Below, one piece after another: positions 33,622 through 42,378 of a stretch of DNA of 64,000 nt; position 1 is the stretch's first letter, and each line of letters begins with the position of its first letter. The DNA comes from Anaerolineales bacterium. Lineage in GTDB: Bacteria > Chloroflexota > Anaerolineae > Anaerolineales > Villigracilaceae. The position numbers were made by a program, and so were the translations under genes. Location of the stretch: contig JAHDWB010000001.1 of assembly GCA_023382595.1 (NCBI GenBank), positions 930,001-994,000 of the forward strand, in the 5' to 3' direction. Under the pieces are notes generated by a model. The model searched no databases, was not told the origin of the DNA, and saw only the letters and a program-made list of their open reading frames with translations.

Positions 33622-35766
33622 TTAGTGTGATGTATTCCAAAGAATAACCTGTCCAAAACGGGAACTGGTAAGCAATTGCTGGCTGTCCTGTGTGAATTCA
33701 AACAATATTCCGTGGGCAAAATGATGGGAGCCGGCCAGGAAACTGTACAAAAGCTCTCCTGTCGACAAATCCACAACATCCACCAGATCGGGTTCACCAT
33801 ACTTCGATTTTGATCCGGCAAGCAATTGTCCGTCCGGGGAAACATCAAAAATATCGTAATAGTCAAGCCAATCATCAAAGCCGGTAATGGAAACCGTTCT
33901 CTCAATCTTTTCCAGATCCCAGACCTCGATGATGCCATTATCGATCAAGACCTTATTATGAGAAAACGTTGGGTAGAAATCCCTGCTCCAACCTGAATGT
34001 AGCGGTACGCCTGTTATCTTGCCAATTTCCCCGCCCGTTGTCATATCGTAGACTCTGGTTTGGTTCTGGTTAAAGAGCAGGAGATACCTTCCGTCCTCAC
34101 TGGTTACCATTCCGGATGGCTTGAACGCATTGATTGTTAACATTGTGCGTAATTCGCCTGTTTTGATATCAAAAACATCCAGCTGGCTGCCGCCTTGTGA
34201 TACTAAGGCATAATCGAAATTTTTTGAAATTGCCAGTAAGTTTTCTTCTTTAGTTTCAAAAGACCTGATCACCTTGCAATCAGGCATACTGACTATAACT
34301 AAAAATGAATTTCCATCCATCCGGGCATCGTATGCAAACATGCCATCATCTGGCGAGTAAAAAAGTAACCGACTTCCGCAGACTTGCGCGTATGTTTTGG
34401 CATTATACATACCACTATCTGAGTGCAAATAGGTTCCTTGCGGGGAATATAAAAGATTTTGTTGGAATGATTCTGTTTCTATCGAATGTAAAAAGTCGCC
34501 TGAAACGGCATCGTATATCCTAAGCCCATTACTTCCAAATCCGCCTGATTGCGCAACGGCAACTTTTTTCTCGTCCGGGGATATGGCCGCCCAGTAAGTG
34601 TCACCTGGGGTAAATTTATTGGAAGTGTAGATGATTACTTTTTCATCCAGCGACCATATGTTAATCTCGCCAAGCTTGTCCACTGTCAGAATGCGGTTGC
34701 CGGCAAGCAACACCGAATGTGTAAAATAGCGCTGGCGAGCGTCCAGATTGCCAAATTTCAACCCTGCGATTTTTTCCCCTGTCTGGGTATCCCATCCTGA
34801 TAACTCGTCCTTTTCTGCATAAAAAACAAATTCATCATTTTCCGAAAATGTCGGGCGTGCCAAAAGGGCATATATTAATTGGTCGTTTATACCATCATAG
34901 CTCTCATCAATGATAATATCCCCGTTTTCCACATCCCAAACTACGACGCGCCCTTTTTGTGTAGCCGCAGCAAGCTTCCCATTTTGAGAAACCGTAATAC
35001 CCAGTGTTCTGCTATTAAAAACTCCTTGGAAGCGATTAATAATTTTTCCTGTGAGCGGATCTATGGAAATCACCCGTTCCCCGGCCGTCAGATACACCGT
35101 TCCGTCCGGCGAAGAGGCAATATCCCATATCGGATCCCCGCTTTTGAACAAGGGTTTCCATTCGTTTGTTTCCAGGTTCCACGAGTATGCGTTATTGAGA
35201 AAAGAGGCGATGATCAGATTCGGGCTTGTCTGTGAGGCGGTTACCTTCATGCCGGGATTTATGCCCCTTGCATTGGCAATCCCATCCATCTTATGTATCA
35301 TCTCAAATTCATTCAAATCATAAACCAACAAATAATTATTTACATCGTCTGCATGGGCAGAAGCAACCAAACGGTTATTGTCGGCTGTAAAAGTGAGAGA
35401 GGTGACCAATTGCACAAAGTTTTCTGCTGGAAGGAAATTGATTTCGTGGTAGTCCACGCCATCAAGCAAATATATTCCCCCGGCAGCCCCAAGAGCGATC
35501 AGTTTTTTATCGGGCGACACCGCCAGGCTGTAAACCGGTCCTCGTGTAATTAGCTTTGAAACATCTTCGGGGAGTTCTCTTGTAATGGGTACTTGAGTGG
35601 GGGTTAATGTTTGGGTAGGTACAAATGCCGAAGATGCTGTCGGGGGCGCATCTTCGGCATTTGTGTTTGATGTAACTTCTGGTCCGTTTGGTGCCGGGTT
35701 TTCTGTTGGTAAACAAGCTGCCACCAACAATACAATAGAGATTACTACAAGGACGCTCTTTTTCAT
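33622..35766 (-). CDS. Beta-propeller (WD40-like) lipoprotein
   Basis: 714 residues. Signal peptide with lipobox (LVAAC), a Thr/Pro/Ser-rich tether (about 22-65), then repeated blade-like units of about 40-50 residues (LAVSPDKKLIALGAAGG, VVWDVENGD, AAISPDEKKVAVAQSGG, ISPD/VSPDG turns, IEVWDLEKIE). A surface-exposed propeller used for protein contacts. Lower GC than the surrounding genes by eye, so perhaps of separate origin. Confidence 0.8.
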   Translation of the reverse strand: MKKSVLVVISIVLLVAACLPTENPAPNGPEVTSNTNAEDAPPTASSAFVPTQTLTPTQVPITRELPEDVSKLITRGPVYSLAVSPDKKLIALGAAGGIYLLDGVDYHEINFLPAENFVQLVTSLTFTADNNRLVASAHADDVNNYLLVYDLNEFEMIHKMDGIANARGINPGMKVTASQTSPNLIIASFLNNAYSWNLETNEWKPLFKSGDPIWDIASSPDGTVYLTAGERVISIDPLTGKIINRFQGVFNSRTLGITVSQNGKLAAATQKGRVVVWDVENGDIIIDESYDGINDQLIYALLARPTFSENDEFVFYAEKDELSGWDTQTGEKIAGLKFGNLDARQRYFTHSVLLAGNRILTVDKLGEINIWSLDEKVIIYTSNKFTPGDTYWAAISPDEKKVAVAQSGGFGSNGLRIYDAVSGDFLHSIETESFQQNLLYSPQGTYLHSDSGMYNAKTYAQVCGSRLLFYSPDDGMFAYDARMDGNSFLVIVSMPDCKVIRSFETKEENLLAISKNFDYALVSQGGSQLDVFDIKTGELRTMLTINAFKPSGMVTSEDGRYLLLFNQNQTRVYDMTTGGEIGKITGVPLHSGWSRDFYPTFSHNKVLIDNGIIEVWDLEKIERTVSITGFDDWLDYYDIFDVSPDGQLLAGSKSKYGEPDLVDVVDLSTGELLYSFLAGSHHFAHGILFEFTQDSQQLLTSSRFGQVILWNTSH

Positions 35767-35891
35767 TTATGAATGACCTCCGTTTTTGAGCAGAAATCCA
35801 ACTGGCTTTCAACTGCAGTTTTTCTCGCAGGATATGACACGAAACATATAATTAAGTATATCAAACCTTTGTAGCCACAGTTTCGATGCGC

Positions 35892-36440
35892 TCAAACCCT
35901 ACAAGACTGCGGCATTTCAGACTGTTTATATTCCAAATTCGGATTGAGCACCCAGCGGGTCAAGCCCTCAATCGCATTCCGATCCAGATACCGAATCCGC
36001 AATCCAGAGCCGGCACACAATCCCGCCAATCCTTCCCACCAGGCGCCCCCCTCATCGCCCGGTAGTACAAATTCCAATACCGTCCGCCGCACAAACGGCA
36101 GCGGATATTCCTGCCGGCAAGGGATAGCCCCTGATGCAGAATGTCCAAGCCTTCAGTAACAGGCGTGTTCCATTTTTGCACCTGCTGCTGGAACTCCAAC
36201 CTCGGCTGGGGGTCAGTCCAGAACAATTGCAGGAGGCGCAGCGTCCAGCCTGGCTGGATCGAAGACAACATTGCCTGATACGCCTCCCGGCCGCACGCTG
36301 GGACGATCCGGGTCGGCATATACTTCAGCGAACAGGCGCCGTGTATCATCTTCCCCGATCAAGGCTGTATATGAGCCAACCTGAGTAAAGCCCTTCGCCA
36401 ATACAAATGTGCGTGTTGATCCAACCTGTGAAGAATCCAT
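35892..36440 (-). pseudogene. Broken copy of the orf188 gene (intact at 41812-42378)
   Basis: Three segments in different frames match the 188-residue protein in order: STRTFVLAKGFTQVG with GEDDTRRLFAEVYADPDRP, then SSIQPGWTLRLLQLFW, then RRTVLEFVLPGDEG with RYLDRNAIEGLTRWVLN. Frameshifts separate them. Clearly a decayed duplicate. Confidence 0.88.
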
Positions 36441-36793
36441 TATTTACACACCCAGGTGACCATAAGAACAGCATGGGAATACAGCACTGCCGAAGGAACC
36501 ACATTGCAGAGGAACTCCGACTTTTCAAAAACATCGAGCCAGTTCAGATTGTTCGGATGCCAGGCACAAGCTAATGACATCAACTCACCACTGGGGTGGC
36601 CAGCGACCAAAATGTACAGGTTGAAAATCCCTCTGTCATCCACGAAGGGAACAGGTTCTGGCACACCGCCCTCATGCTCATAAAGGACATGATGCCAGAG
36701 ATGTCCGTTCGCTAGCAGTTCCCTTTGGATCTGTTTAATATCCGGTGTGGAATAGATCTCACCATTCACATCATTCAAATAATCATTGCTCAT
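36440..36793 (-). CDS. Unknown 117-residue protein inserted between two pseudogenes
   Basis: Starts at ATG 36793 with GGGAGGA in front. No helix or signal peptide; Trp, His and Asp rich. The reading frame is open upstream into the tail of the broken cpaF copy, but the ribosome site marks the real start. In the intact locus cpaF is followed directly by orf188, so this gene is an extra between the two remnants. No family recognised; a full-length frame among debris suggests it is still used. Confidence 0.5.
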   Translation of the reverse strand: MSNDYLNDVNGEIYSTPDIKQIQRELLANGHLWHHVLYEHEGGVPEPVPFVDDRGIFNLYILVAGHPSGELMSLACAWHPNNLNWLDVFEKSEFLCNVVPSAVLYSHAVLMVTWVCK

Positions 36794-37089
36794 TGTTCCT
36801 CCCGTTAATTTGAAAATTGTTTCGGGTATGTTTAAATCTTTGGCTCGAAAGCTAGGGCGCATCGGTCAATTCCCGGTGGGAACAAGTCCCTTGCCGGCTT
36901 CATACTTGAACAACGGGAAAAGGAAGGTCGCGCGGCAGTGGGCCCCACAACCGTCGAGACTTCCACGATCTCACGCACGATCTGGCCATGCCCCGTATTG
37001 CGCTCAATATACACAGCCGCAGTTACCGCCTCTGCAAAGGACTGGGCGATTTTTATCTCTGACATAGCGCCGCATCCGGGTGTGCCTGG
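36794..37089 (-). pseudogene. C-terminal remnant of cpaF
   Basis: Matches the last 90 or so codons of the intact CpaF-like ATPase (SEIKIAQSFAEAVTAAVYIER, later FRAKDLNIPETIFK) with a frameshift near 36880. Upstream it is joined directly to luxC sequence at about 37090. Confidence 0.85.
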
Positions 37090-37237
37090 TCCGAAAGCAC
37101 GATCCGGTCGAGCAGGGGACGCGGGTCGGGGTAGTGGAACTGTACCTTTCCGTCCCGGCTTTGGTACAGCAAATCCTGTGCGGCAATTTCCTGCCCGTGC
37201 AGGATGAAGGGGGTTGGATGGGCTGATCGGATGACAT
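37090..37237 (-). pseudogene. N-terminal remnant of luxC
   Basis: About 150 bases nearly the same as the first 50 codons of the luxC-like gene (29620-29769), with frameshifts (for example an altered start region and missing bases). Preceded by the repeated terminator at 37251-37285. Confidence 0.85.
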
Positions 37238-37250
37238 GCGCGGATGATAT

Positions 37251-37285
37251 AAAAAAACACGGACGGGTGTTCCGTCCGTGTCGGT
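37251..37285 (-). terminator. Second copy of the repeated terminator
   Basis: The same ACACGGACGG/CCGTCCGTGT hairpin as at 26784, with an A/T-rich tail. Flanking bases TTAC-CGACA also match, so the repeat is longer than the hairpin. Confidence 0.85.
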
Positions 37286-37328
37286 AATCGCCAGTCAGGG
37301 ATTCAGTGTCAAACCACCGCCAAATTAA

Positions 37329-38618
37329 TTATTTCATCAACAGCCACTCCGCCGTGGACCGGATATTAACCGGAACGCCATCAAGCTTAAATGTCTCTCC
37401 ATTGGTCTCCGTGAGGATCAGGGCGTTGTCCACCTTGACCGTTCCAATTGCATCCCTCAGGGCGCGCACCTCCCGCTCGCGCGTGTCAGGATGGTCGAGA
37501 TGGTGGGCGACCTGAACCAGCTGGCGTTGTTCCGGCAGATAGAAATCCACTTCATACCCGCCGGGCGATGAAAAGTAATAAACCTCATGGCTTTTTCTGC
37601 GTAATTCCAGGAATACCAGGTTTTCCAGCAGTTTGCCGCTGTTGGGGGAAAACCCAAAACCGACGGTGTGGATTAGCCCCGTATCAATGGCAAATACTTT
37701 TTTTGGCGCGATCTGCTGCCGCTTGACCGAATAATCATACACGTTCAGCATGAAGAACAGCCAGCTGTTCTCCATGTAACCGATATAGTCCTTGATGGTA
37801 TTCACACTTCCCAAGCGGAACCGATCCTTCAAGCGGTTGTAGGAAATCAGGCTGGCGGGGTTGCTTAACAGGTAAAACGCAAGCTCCTTGATGGTCGTCA
37901 CTGCATCCAGCCGATAGCGGGTGGCGATGTCGCGGTATAGAACATCATCATAGAGCGTGCGCAGGAGTGGCAATTCAGGGTACTTGATGGCATCCGGAAT
38001 GCCGCCGGATTGCAGATAGGACTGGAGGGAGTTTTGCAAACGGGCTTGATCGACTGTTTTCATACGACCTGGTTTGGGCAGGGTCATCCCTTGAAACTGC
38101 ATGAATTCCCGAAACGAGAATGGGAATAATTCAACCGGCACATAGCGGCCGGTCAGGCGTGTTCCCAGCTCCCTGCTGAGGAGGGAGGCGTTTGATCCGG
38201 TGATGTAAAATTTAAAACCCAGGTCCATAAAACGGCGGACAAAATGTTCCCAGCCATCGATATTCTGAATCTCATCGATGATAAATATCCGCCGTTCCCC
38301 AAAGAGTTCGATCAATGTCTGGTACAGGTCATTGGTGTCATTCACCTGAAAGCCCAGAAAACGGTCGTCCTCAAAGTTTAGATAGTAGAAATTCTCCCTT
38401 CCCAGCCGATGGGCCATTTGCAGTAAAAGGGTCGATTTTCCCGCCCGCCGCAATCCGGAAATAATTACGGCATGGGGGAGATGTCTGGCACGTTCCAACT
38501 CATTCAATTGTGTGCGAATAACGCCCGTGTCGCGTTCCCAGAAGGAATCGAATTGTTCCAGGAGCATGGCTTTGATCTGGTCTTTGGTCCAATGGGATTT
38601 CCAATTGTTTTCATTCAT
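37329..38618 (-). CDS. AAA_14/DUF4143 ATPase
   Basis: 429 residues from ATG 38618. P-loop SGLRRAGKSTLL (about 53-64), Walker B FIIDEIQN near 115, then the DUF4143 C-terminal half (SFREFMQFQG, GGIPDAIKYPELPLL, KLLENLVFLELRRK, YEVDFYLPEQRQLVQVA). This family is common in archaea and bacteria; role unknown, sometimes linked to mobile DNA. The end of the protein has a PD-(D/E)xK-like layout (E..VDF..QLVQVA). An upstream extension to 39113 is a chance open frame. A perfect palindrome lies 17 bases before the start. Confidence 0.82.
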   Translation of the reverse strand: MNENNWKSHWTKDQIKAMLLEQFDSFWERDTGVIRTQLNELERARHLPHAVIISGLRRAGKSTLLLQMAHRLGRENFYYLNFEDDRFLGFQVNDTNDLYQTLIELFGERRIFIIDEIQNIDGWEHFVRRFMDLGFKFYITGSNASLLSRELGTRLTGRYVPVELFPFSFREFMQFQGMTLPKPGRMKTVDQARLQNSLQSYLQSGGIPDAIKYPELPLLRTLYDDVLYRDIATRYRLDAVTTIKELAFYLLSNPASLISYNRLKDRFRLGSVNTIKDYIGYMENSWLFFMLNVYDYSVKRQQIAPKKVFAIDTGLIHTVGFGFSPNSGKLLENLVFLELRRKSHEVYYFSSPGGYEVDFYLPEQRQLVQVAHHLDHPDTREREVRALRDAIGTVKVDNALILTETNGETFKLDGVPVNIRSTAEWLLMK

Positions 38619-38634
38619 AATGAAATAATAACCC

Positions 38635-38665
38635 ACATTGTTTTCATTGTCAATGAAAACAATGT
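38635..38665. promoter_or_regulatory. Perfect 31-base palindrome before the DUF4143 ATPase
   Basis: Two 15-base arms (38635-38649 and 38651-38665) around one base, containing AATGAAAACAAT. A further AATGAAAACAAT half-site overlaps the start codon of the ATPase gene. Most likely an operator for autoregulation; it could also form a cruciform. Confidence 0.6.
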
Positions 38666-39112
38666 AAACCGCAATTATAATTCGACTCAATAATAATATG
38701 CAACAACTTGCCATTTTTTGCATCATACTTCTATGAAATTTGAGAAGCCCTTCGCCTTGGTTGGGCATCAACCCTGCTTTGCGTGCCCGTCCCAGTGGGA
38801 GGGGCACTTCCAGCATTTTGCTCCTCATTTGTTTTCTGGATGTCAACTTGTGGAGCTTTCCCAGGGACAGCAGACCTTCCTTGCCACACCTGGCGCATCC
38901 TACCTCCAATTCAGATTCATCTGGCGGTTTCACTGGAAGTGGGTACCCGTCCGCCAACCGGCGCCAAACCGGAAACATCCTTGGTCCGCCATTGACATTG
39001 AGGAACTGACGCGACGTTGTGCGCATGCGCATCAAAGCCGTACCCTTTGAAAACGCTTTTGTAGATGTGCGCTCCTTCCTCATGGCCGATGAAGATCTGA
39101 AATTGGTTTCCA
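38666..39112. other. Stretch without a convincing gene
   Basis: Open frames exist on both strands (38718-39050 plus; 38619-39113 minus) but none has a ribosome site or a known motif. Probably debris from insertions; it may contain the lost 5' part of the metallophosphatase, though I cannot recognise it. Confidence 0.4.
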
Positions 39113-39970
39113 AAGGGAACCTTTTGGGATTTCTTTGAACAAAAGAACGCGCGGCTGGTCATGGGCAATCATGAACGAAAACACGTTCGCGCGAGCCGGC
39201 ATGAAGTGAAATTGGCCCGTTCCCAGATCATCAGTAAAATGCAGTTTGGGGATGAATATCCCAACGTCTTGGAATTTATGGGCAGCCTGCCTCTCCATCT
39301 CGATCTTCCAGAAGCCCTGGTCGTACATGGATATTTTGAGCCCGGTGTGCCCGTGGAGCAACAACTGCCTACGGTCCTGTGCGGCACAATGGGCGGCGAC
39401 AAACACCTGACGAAACATTATTCACAGCCCTGGTATGAACTGTATGATGGCGGCAAACCCATCCTGGTCGGACACCAAAATTATTCGGGTACCGATCAAC
39501 CTTTCGTTTATCGAGACCGTGTGTTTGGATTGGATACCGGCTGCGCCACCGGCAAATCCTTGACCGGGCTGGTTTTGCCGTCCTTCCGTTTTGTATCGGT
39601 TCCGAGTCGTGCAAATCATTGGCTGCAGGTCAGACGGTTGTATACGCCGCCTGCCAGTTCCAAACCGCATCCAGCAAGGGTCGAATTCCCCTGGAAGCCT
39701 TCCGAGTTGCAGGAATTACGAGATGGGATCACAATCATCAACAAGAAAGCCGCGGAGATCATGCAAACGTTGTTAAGCGATCCCGCCTTCGCCGACCTGC
39801 CTGCCCGGAAACAGGCAAACCTGTTCTCTGAAAGAGCCGGATCCGGCAGGGCAGCCACCCTGCTGCATCTGGCTCGTCTAGGCCAATTGAATGAAGAAAG
39901 CGCCCGAAAAGTTCTGAAATCCCCCGACAAGTTGAAGGATATCCTTTCCCGTTTTGACAGAACAGAATAA
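39113..39970 (+). pseudogene. 5'-truncated metallophosphatase
   Basis: The frame reads FFEQKNARLVMGNHERKH (GNHE is motif III of the calcineurin-like phosphatases) and continues with LVVHGYFEPG, LVGHQNYSG and a helical tail of about 90 residues. Motifs I and II (GDxHG, GDxxDRG) are missing, and an in-frame TGA lies just upstream. ATG 39161 would give 269 residues without an active site. Seen as a decayed or inactive gene; serine/threonine phosphatase-like origin. Confidence 0.65.
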
Positions 39971-40027
39971 GGCAGCATTGATGACCATGCCATCTGCAGT
40001 GCCGCATGATTTATTGGGAAAAATCGA

Positions 40028-40086
40028 ATCATGTTTGGTGTATCAAAAGTAACAGATTTCATAATTTTTGATACACCAAACATGAT
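40028..40086. repeat. 21-base perfect inverted repeat with 17-base loop
   Basis: Arms 40028-40048 and 40066-40086 are exact complements. The right arm begins with a T run. It could be a two-way terminator, or the arms of a small non-autonomous element or recombination site, since a broken recombinase gene follows. Confidence 0.65.
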
Positions 40087-40214
40087 AGATCCAAATATCC
40101 GTTATGAAATAGGTGGATTTGGGGGAAAAGATCATTAATCCTCTGTCCCTCGCATCTTGCTATACTTAATTCAGGCATTACAAGTGTCACCATCTTTTCA
40201 GAAAGAAAATCCAC

Positions 40215-40616
40215 ATGGAAACAGGTGCGCCCCAAACCAGTTTTCCTACTCCCAACATCTACCAAACAAATGAACTACAACTCTGGATCACTACCTATCT
40301 GCATGCCTGTCGATCCCGCAATCTATCAGAAGGCACCATTGAGTTTTACAACAAGAAGCTCGGGGCATTTATCGTTTTCTGTCTGGAGAACGATGTGGAA
40401 AAGATCGGTGAGATGCATGCCGACCTGATCCGTCATTTTTTGATCGTGTTGGCGGAAAAAGGTCATCGTCCGGCAGGTATACATTGTTATTACAGGGCCG
40501 TAACAACATTTTTGAAGTGGTACGAGCGGGAGGCTGAACCGGAAAATTGGCGCAACCCGATCAACAAGGTGAAATCCCCGATTGTCCCCGTCGGATCCAT
40601 GCAACCTGCTACTTGA
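40215..40616 (+). pseudogene. Truncated tyrosine recombinase (core-binding domain only)
   Basis: 133 residues match the SAM-like N-terminal domain of XerC/D-type integrases (WITTYLHACRSRNLSEGTIEFY, FLKWYEREAEPENWRNPINKV). The catalytic domain with R..HxxR..Y is absent because the frame stops where it should begin. A good ribosome site (GAAAG) remains. A relic of an integrase. Confidence 0.78.
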
Positions 40617-41199
40617 GATTGGACTTCATTTCCGTCCAGACGGATTCGAGCCCAAGGTGGGCGACCCACTTCTCAAGATATCCAAGGTCGATCCGATCCA
40701 TATTCGCCTTCATCATGGCTGCAATGTCGCGGGCATGTTTGGATTGTCCGCTGATTCCAAAATATAAAAGCTTGTAGATAATCAGGTCTTCCGGGGAATG
40801 GACATAGACTTTTCCGATCAGCGGACCATAATCAACCAGGACCCGCCGTTGGAAGGCACTCTGCCGCAGAACGTCCCCCTCCCGTACAAGGTATAAATCC
40901 GCCTTGAGACCACTATGCATATGGATTGCGTTCAGAGGAATGTCCGCACGGTCTTCCGCCAGCGTATCCAGAATGACATCTGCAGGGACTAGCATGTCCC
41001 GTTTTTCCAATTCCCTGGAAAACCTGCCAATGGATTGAATGGGTAAATTGATCACCACATCCACATCCTGGGTGGCCCGTGGTTCGCCCCAGGCCCATTC
41101 CGCAAGCGCACCACCAAGCATATACTCCACCTTGGAGGCTTTCAAAGCAGCAAGGAGTAATTTGAGAAAGCCGGTGATGTCCAGGATATTTTTGGTCAT
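40609..41199 (-). CDS. Nucleotidyltransferase-like protein (toxin-like partner)
   Basis: 196 residues. The nucleotidyltransferase signature GGALAEWAW then TQDVDVVI (GG...DxD) lies at about 28-52. The C-terminal half (LIIYKLLYFG...HARDIAAMM) is typical of AbiEii/DUF6036-type enzymes. Such proteins act as toxins or tRNA-modifying abortive-infection enzymes with a partner. Its start overlaps the stop of the 177-residue gene (ATGA). Confidence 0.72.
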   Translation of the reverse strand: MTKNILDITGFLKLLLAALKASKVEYMLGGALAEWAWGEPRATQDVDVVINLPIQSIGRFSRELEKRDMLVPADVILDTLAEDRADIPLNAIHMHSGLKADLYLVREGDVLRQSAFQRRVLVDYGPLIGKVYVHSPEDLIIYKLLYFGISGQSKHARDIAAMMKANMDRIDLGYLEKWVAHLGLESVWTEMKSNLK

Positions 41200-41729
41200 G
41201 CTTTATATGCCCTTTGGAGTGCCAGTTTTTGGGCTTCCTGCGGGGTCAAATCGGGGTTTTGTTGTTTGATACGGAAGGCGACCACATTCCGAGCGGCATC
41301 ACTGATTGCACACCCCTGTGCGAATCGTGTTGCCGGGGACAGGCTGCGATAAATTTCGATCTGACGCGAATCCACTTCTTCAATACTGGATTGAATTATC
41401 CTTTTGAACTCAGGCGAAAGAGCTTCCTGTCCGTCCACATAATAGCCGCGATAATCCCGGCTGGTACGGTTGTACATCAGATCGAGTCCCGCCGTGGCAA
41501 ATGCCTGTTTCACCACCCGCATATCCCGGAAAAATGTATCCTGCCAGGCCGCTATTCCAAAACAACCTTTGCCCAGCTTATATTCGACCCGCATCATCAA
41601 TTGTTTGCGGGTGAGATAACGTTCGTTCCAGAGGATGCCGAGAAGGGCGGCACGACGCCGGGTGGTCAGGTCGCGCTCCATCGCATCCTGAAACAGGGAA
41701 TCAATGACCTGGCGTGGGATAGTGTTCAC
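41196..41729 (-). CDS. Partner of the nucleotidyltransferase (antitoxin-like)
   Basis: 177 residues. The first 80 look like a helical, winged-helix-type region (RRRAALLGILWNERYLTRKQLMMRVEYKLG), which is the AbiEi-like order of a DNA-binding N-terminus and a neutralising tail. A 24-base palindrome ten bases before its start fits autorepression. No exact family recognised. Confidence 0.6.
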   Translation of the reverse strand: MNTIPRQVIDSLFQDAMERDLTTRRRAALLGILWNERYLTRKQLMMRVEYKLGKGCFGIAAWQDTFFRDMRVVKQAFATAGLDLMYNRTSRDYRGYYVDGQEALSPEFKRIIQSSIEEVDSRQIEIYRSLSPATRFAQGCAISDAARNVVAFRIKQQNPDLTPQEAQKLALQRAYKA

Positions 41730-41738
41730 AGTGTCATT

Positions 41739-41762
41739 ATACCTGATTTATAAATCAGGTAT
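41739..41762. promoter_or_regulatory. 24-base perfect palindrome, probable operator
   Basis: ATACCTGATTTA with its exact complement, centred at 41750/41751, just before the start at 41729 of the two-gene nucleotidyltransferase system. Confidence 0.7.
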
Positions 41763-41811
41763 GTAACCTCTCAATCGACAAACACACCTGGCTGTGCGTA
41801 TCTGGCCTGGA

Positions 41812-42378
41812 TCATTTGTTCGCCCACTCTGGCTGTAAATATTCCAAATTGGGATTGAGTACCCAGCGGGTCAAGCTTTCAATTGCATTTTGATCCAGAT
41901 ACCGAATCCGCAACCCAAAGCCGGCACATAATCCCACGAGTCCTTCCCACCAGGCGACCCATTCGCCTCCGCTCAGGGCTTTCCCCTCATCGCCTGGTAA
42001 AACAAATTCCAATACCGTTCGCCGCACAAAAGGAAGTGGATATTCCTGCACGGCAAGGGATAAGCCATGATGCAGGATGTCCAAGCCCTCTGAACTAGGA
42101 GTGTTCCATCGTTGAACCTGATTCTGGAATTCCAACCTGGGTTCCGGATCTGGCCAGAACAACTGGAGTAAACGTAATGTCCAGCCTGGTTGAATCGAGG
42201 AAAGAATGGACTTGTATGCCTCCTGTGGTCGCACATCGGGACGATCCGGGTCGGCATACACTTCAGCAAATAATCGTTTGGTATCATCCTCACCGATCAA
42301 TGCCGCGTGATTGCCGACCTGTGTAAAGCCCTTTGACAGTACAAAGGTTCTCGTCGAACCAATGGTCTGCTCTGCCAT
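41812..42378 (-). CDS. orf188, unknown protein of the Tad-like operon
   Basis: 188 residues with no helix or signal peptide. Begins STRTFVLSKGFTQVG and has a Trp/Leu-rich middle. The stop of cpaF overlaps its start (TAATG), so it is made with the ATPase. A decayed copy at 35892-36440 keeps the same order, showing that cpaF-orf188 is a stable pair. Probably an accessory of the secretion motor; function unknown. Confidence 0.7.
   Translation of the reverse strand: MAEQTIGSTRTFVLSKGFTQVGNHAALIGEDDTKRLFAEVYADPDRPDVRPQEAYKSILSSIQPGWTLRLLQLFWPDPEPRLEFQNQVQRWNTPSSEGLDILHHGLSLAVQEYPLPFVRRTVLEFVLPGDEGKALSGGEWVAWWEGLVGLCAGFGLRIRYLDQNAIESLTRWVLNPNLEYLQPEWANK

Noticed and set aside
38619-39113. N-terminal extension of the DUF4143 ATPase to a 594-residue protein
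   Set aside because: The family starts near ATG 38618; the extension crosses the 31-base palindrome and has no domain.
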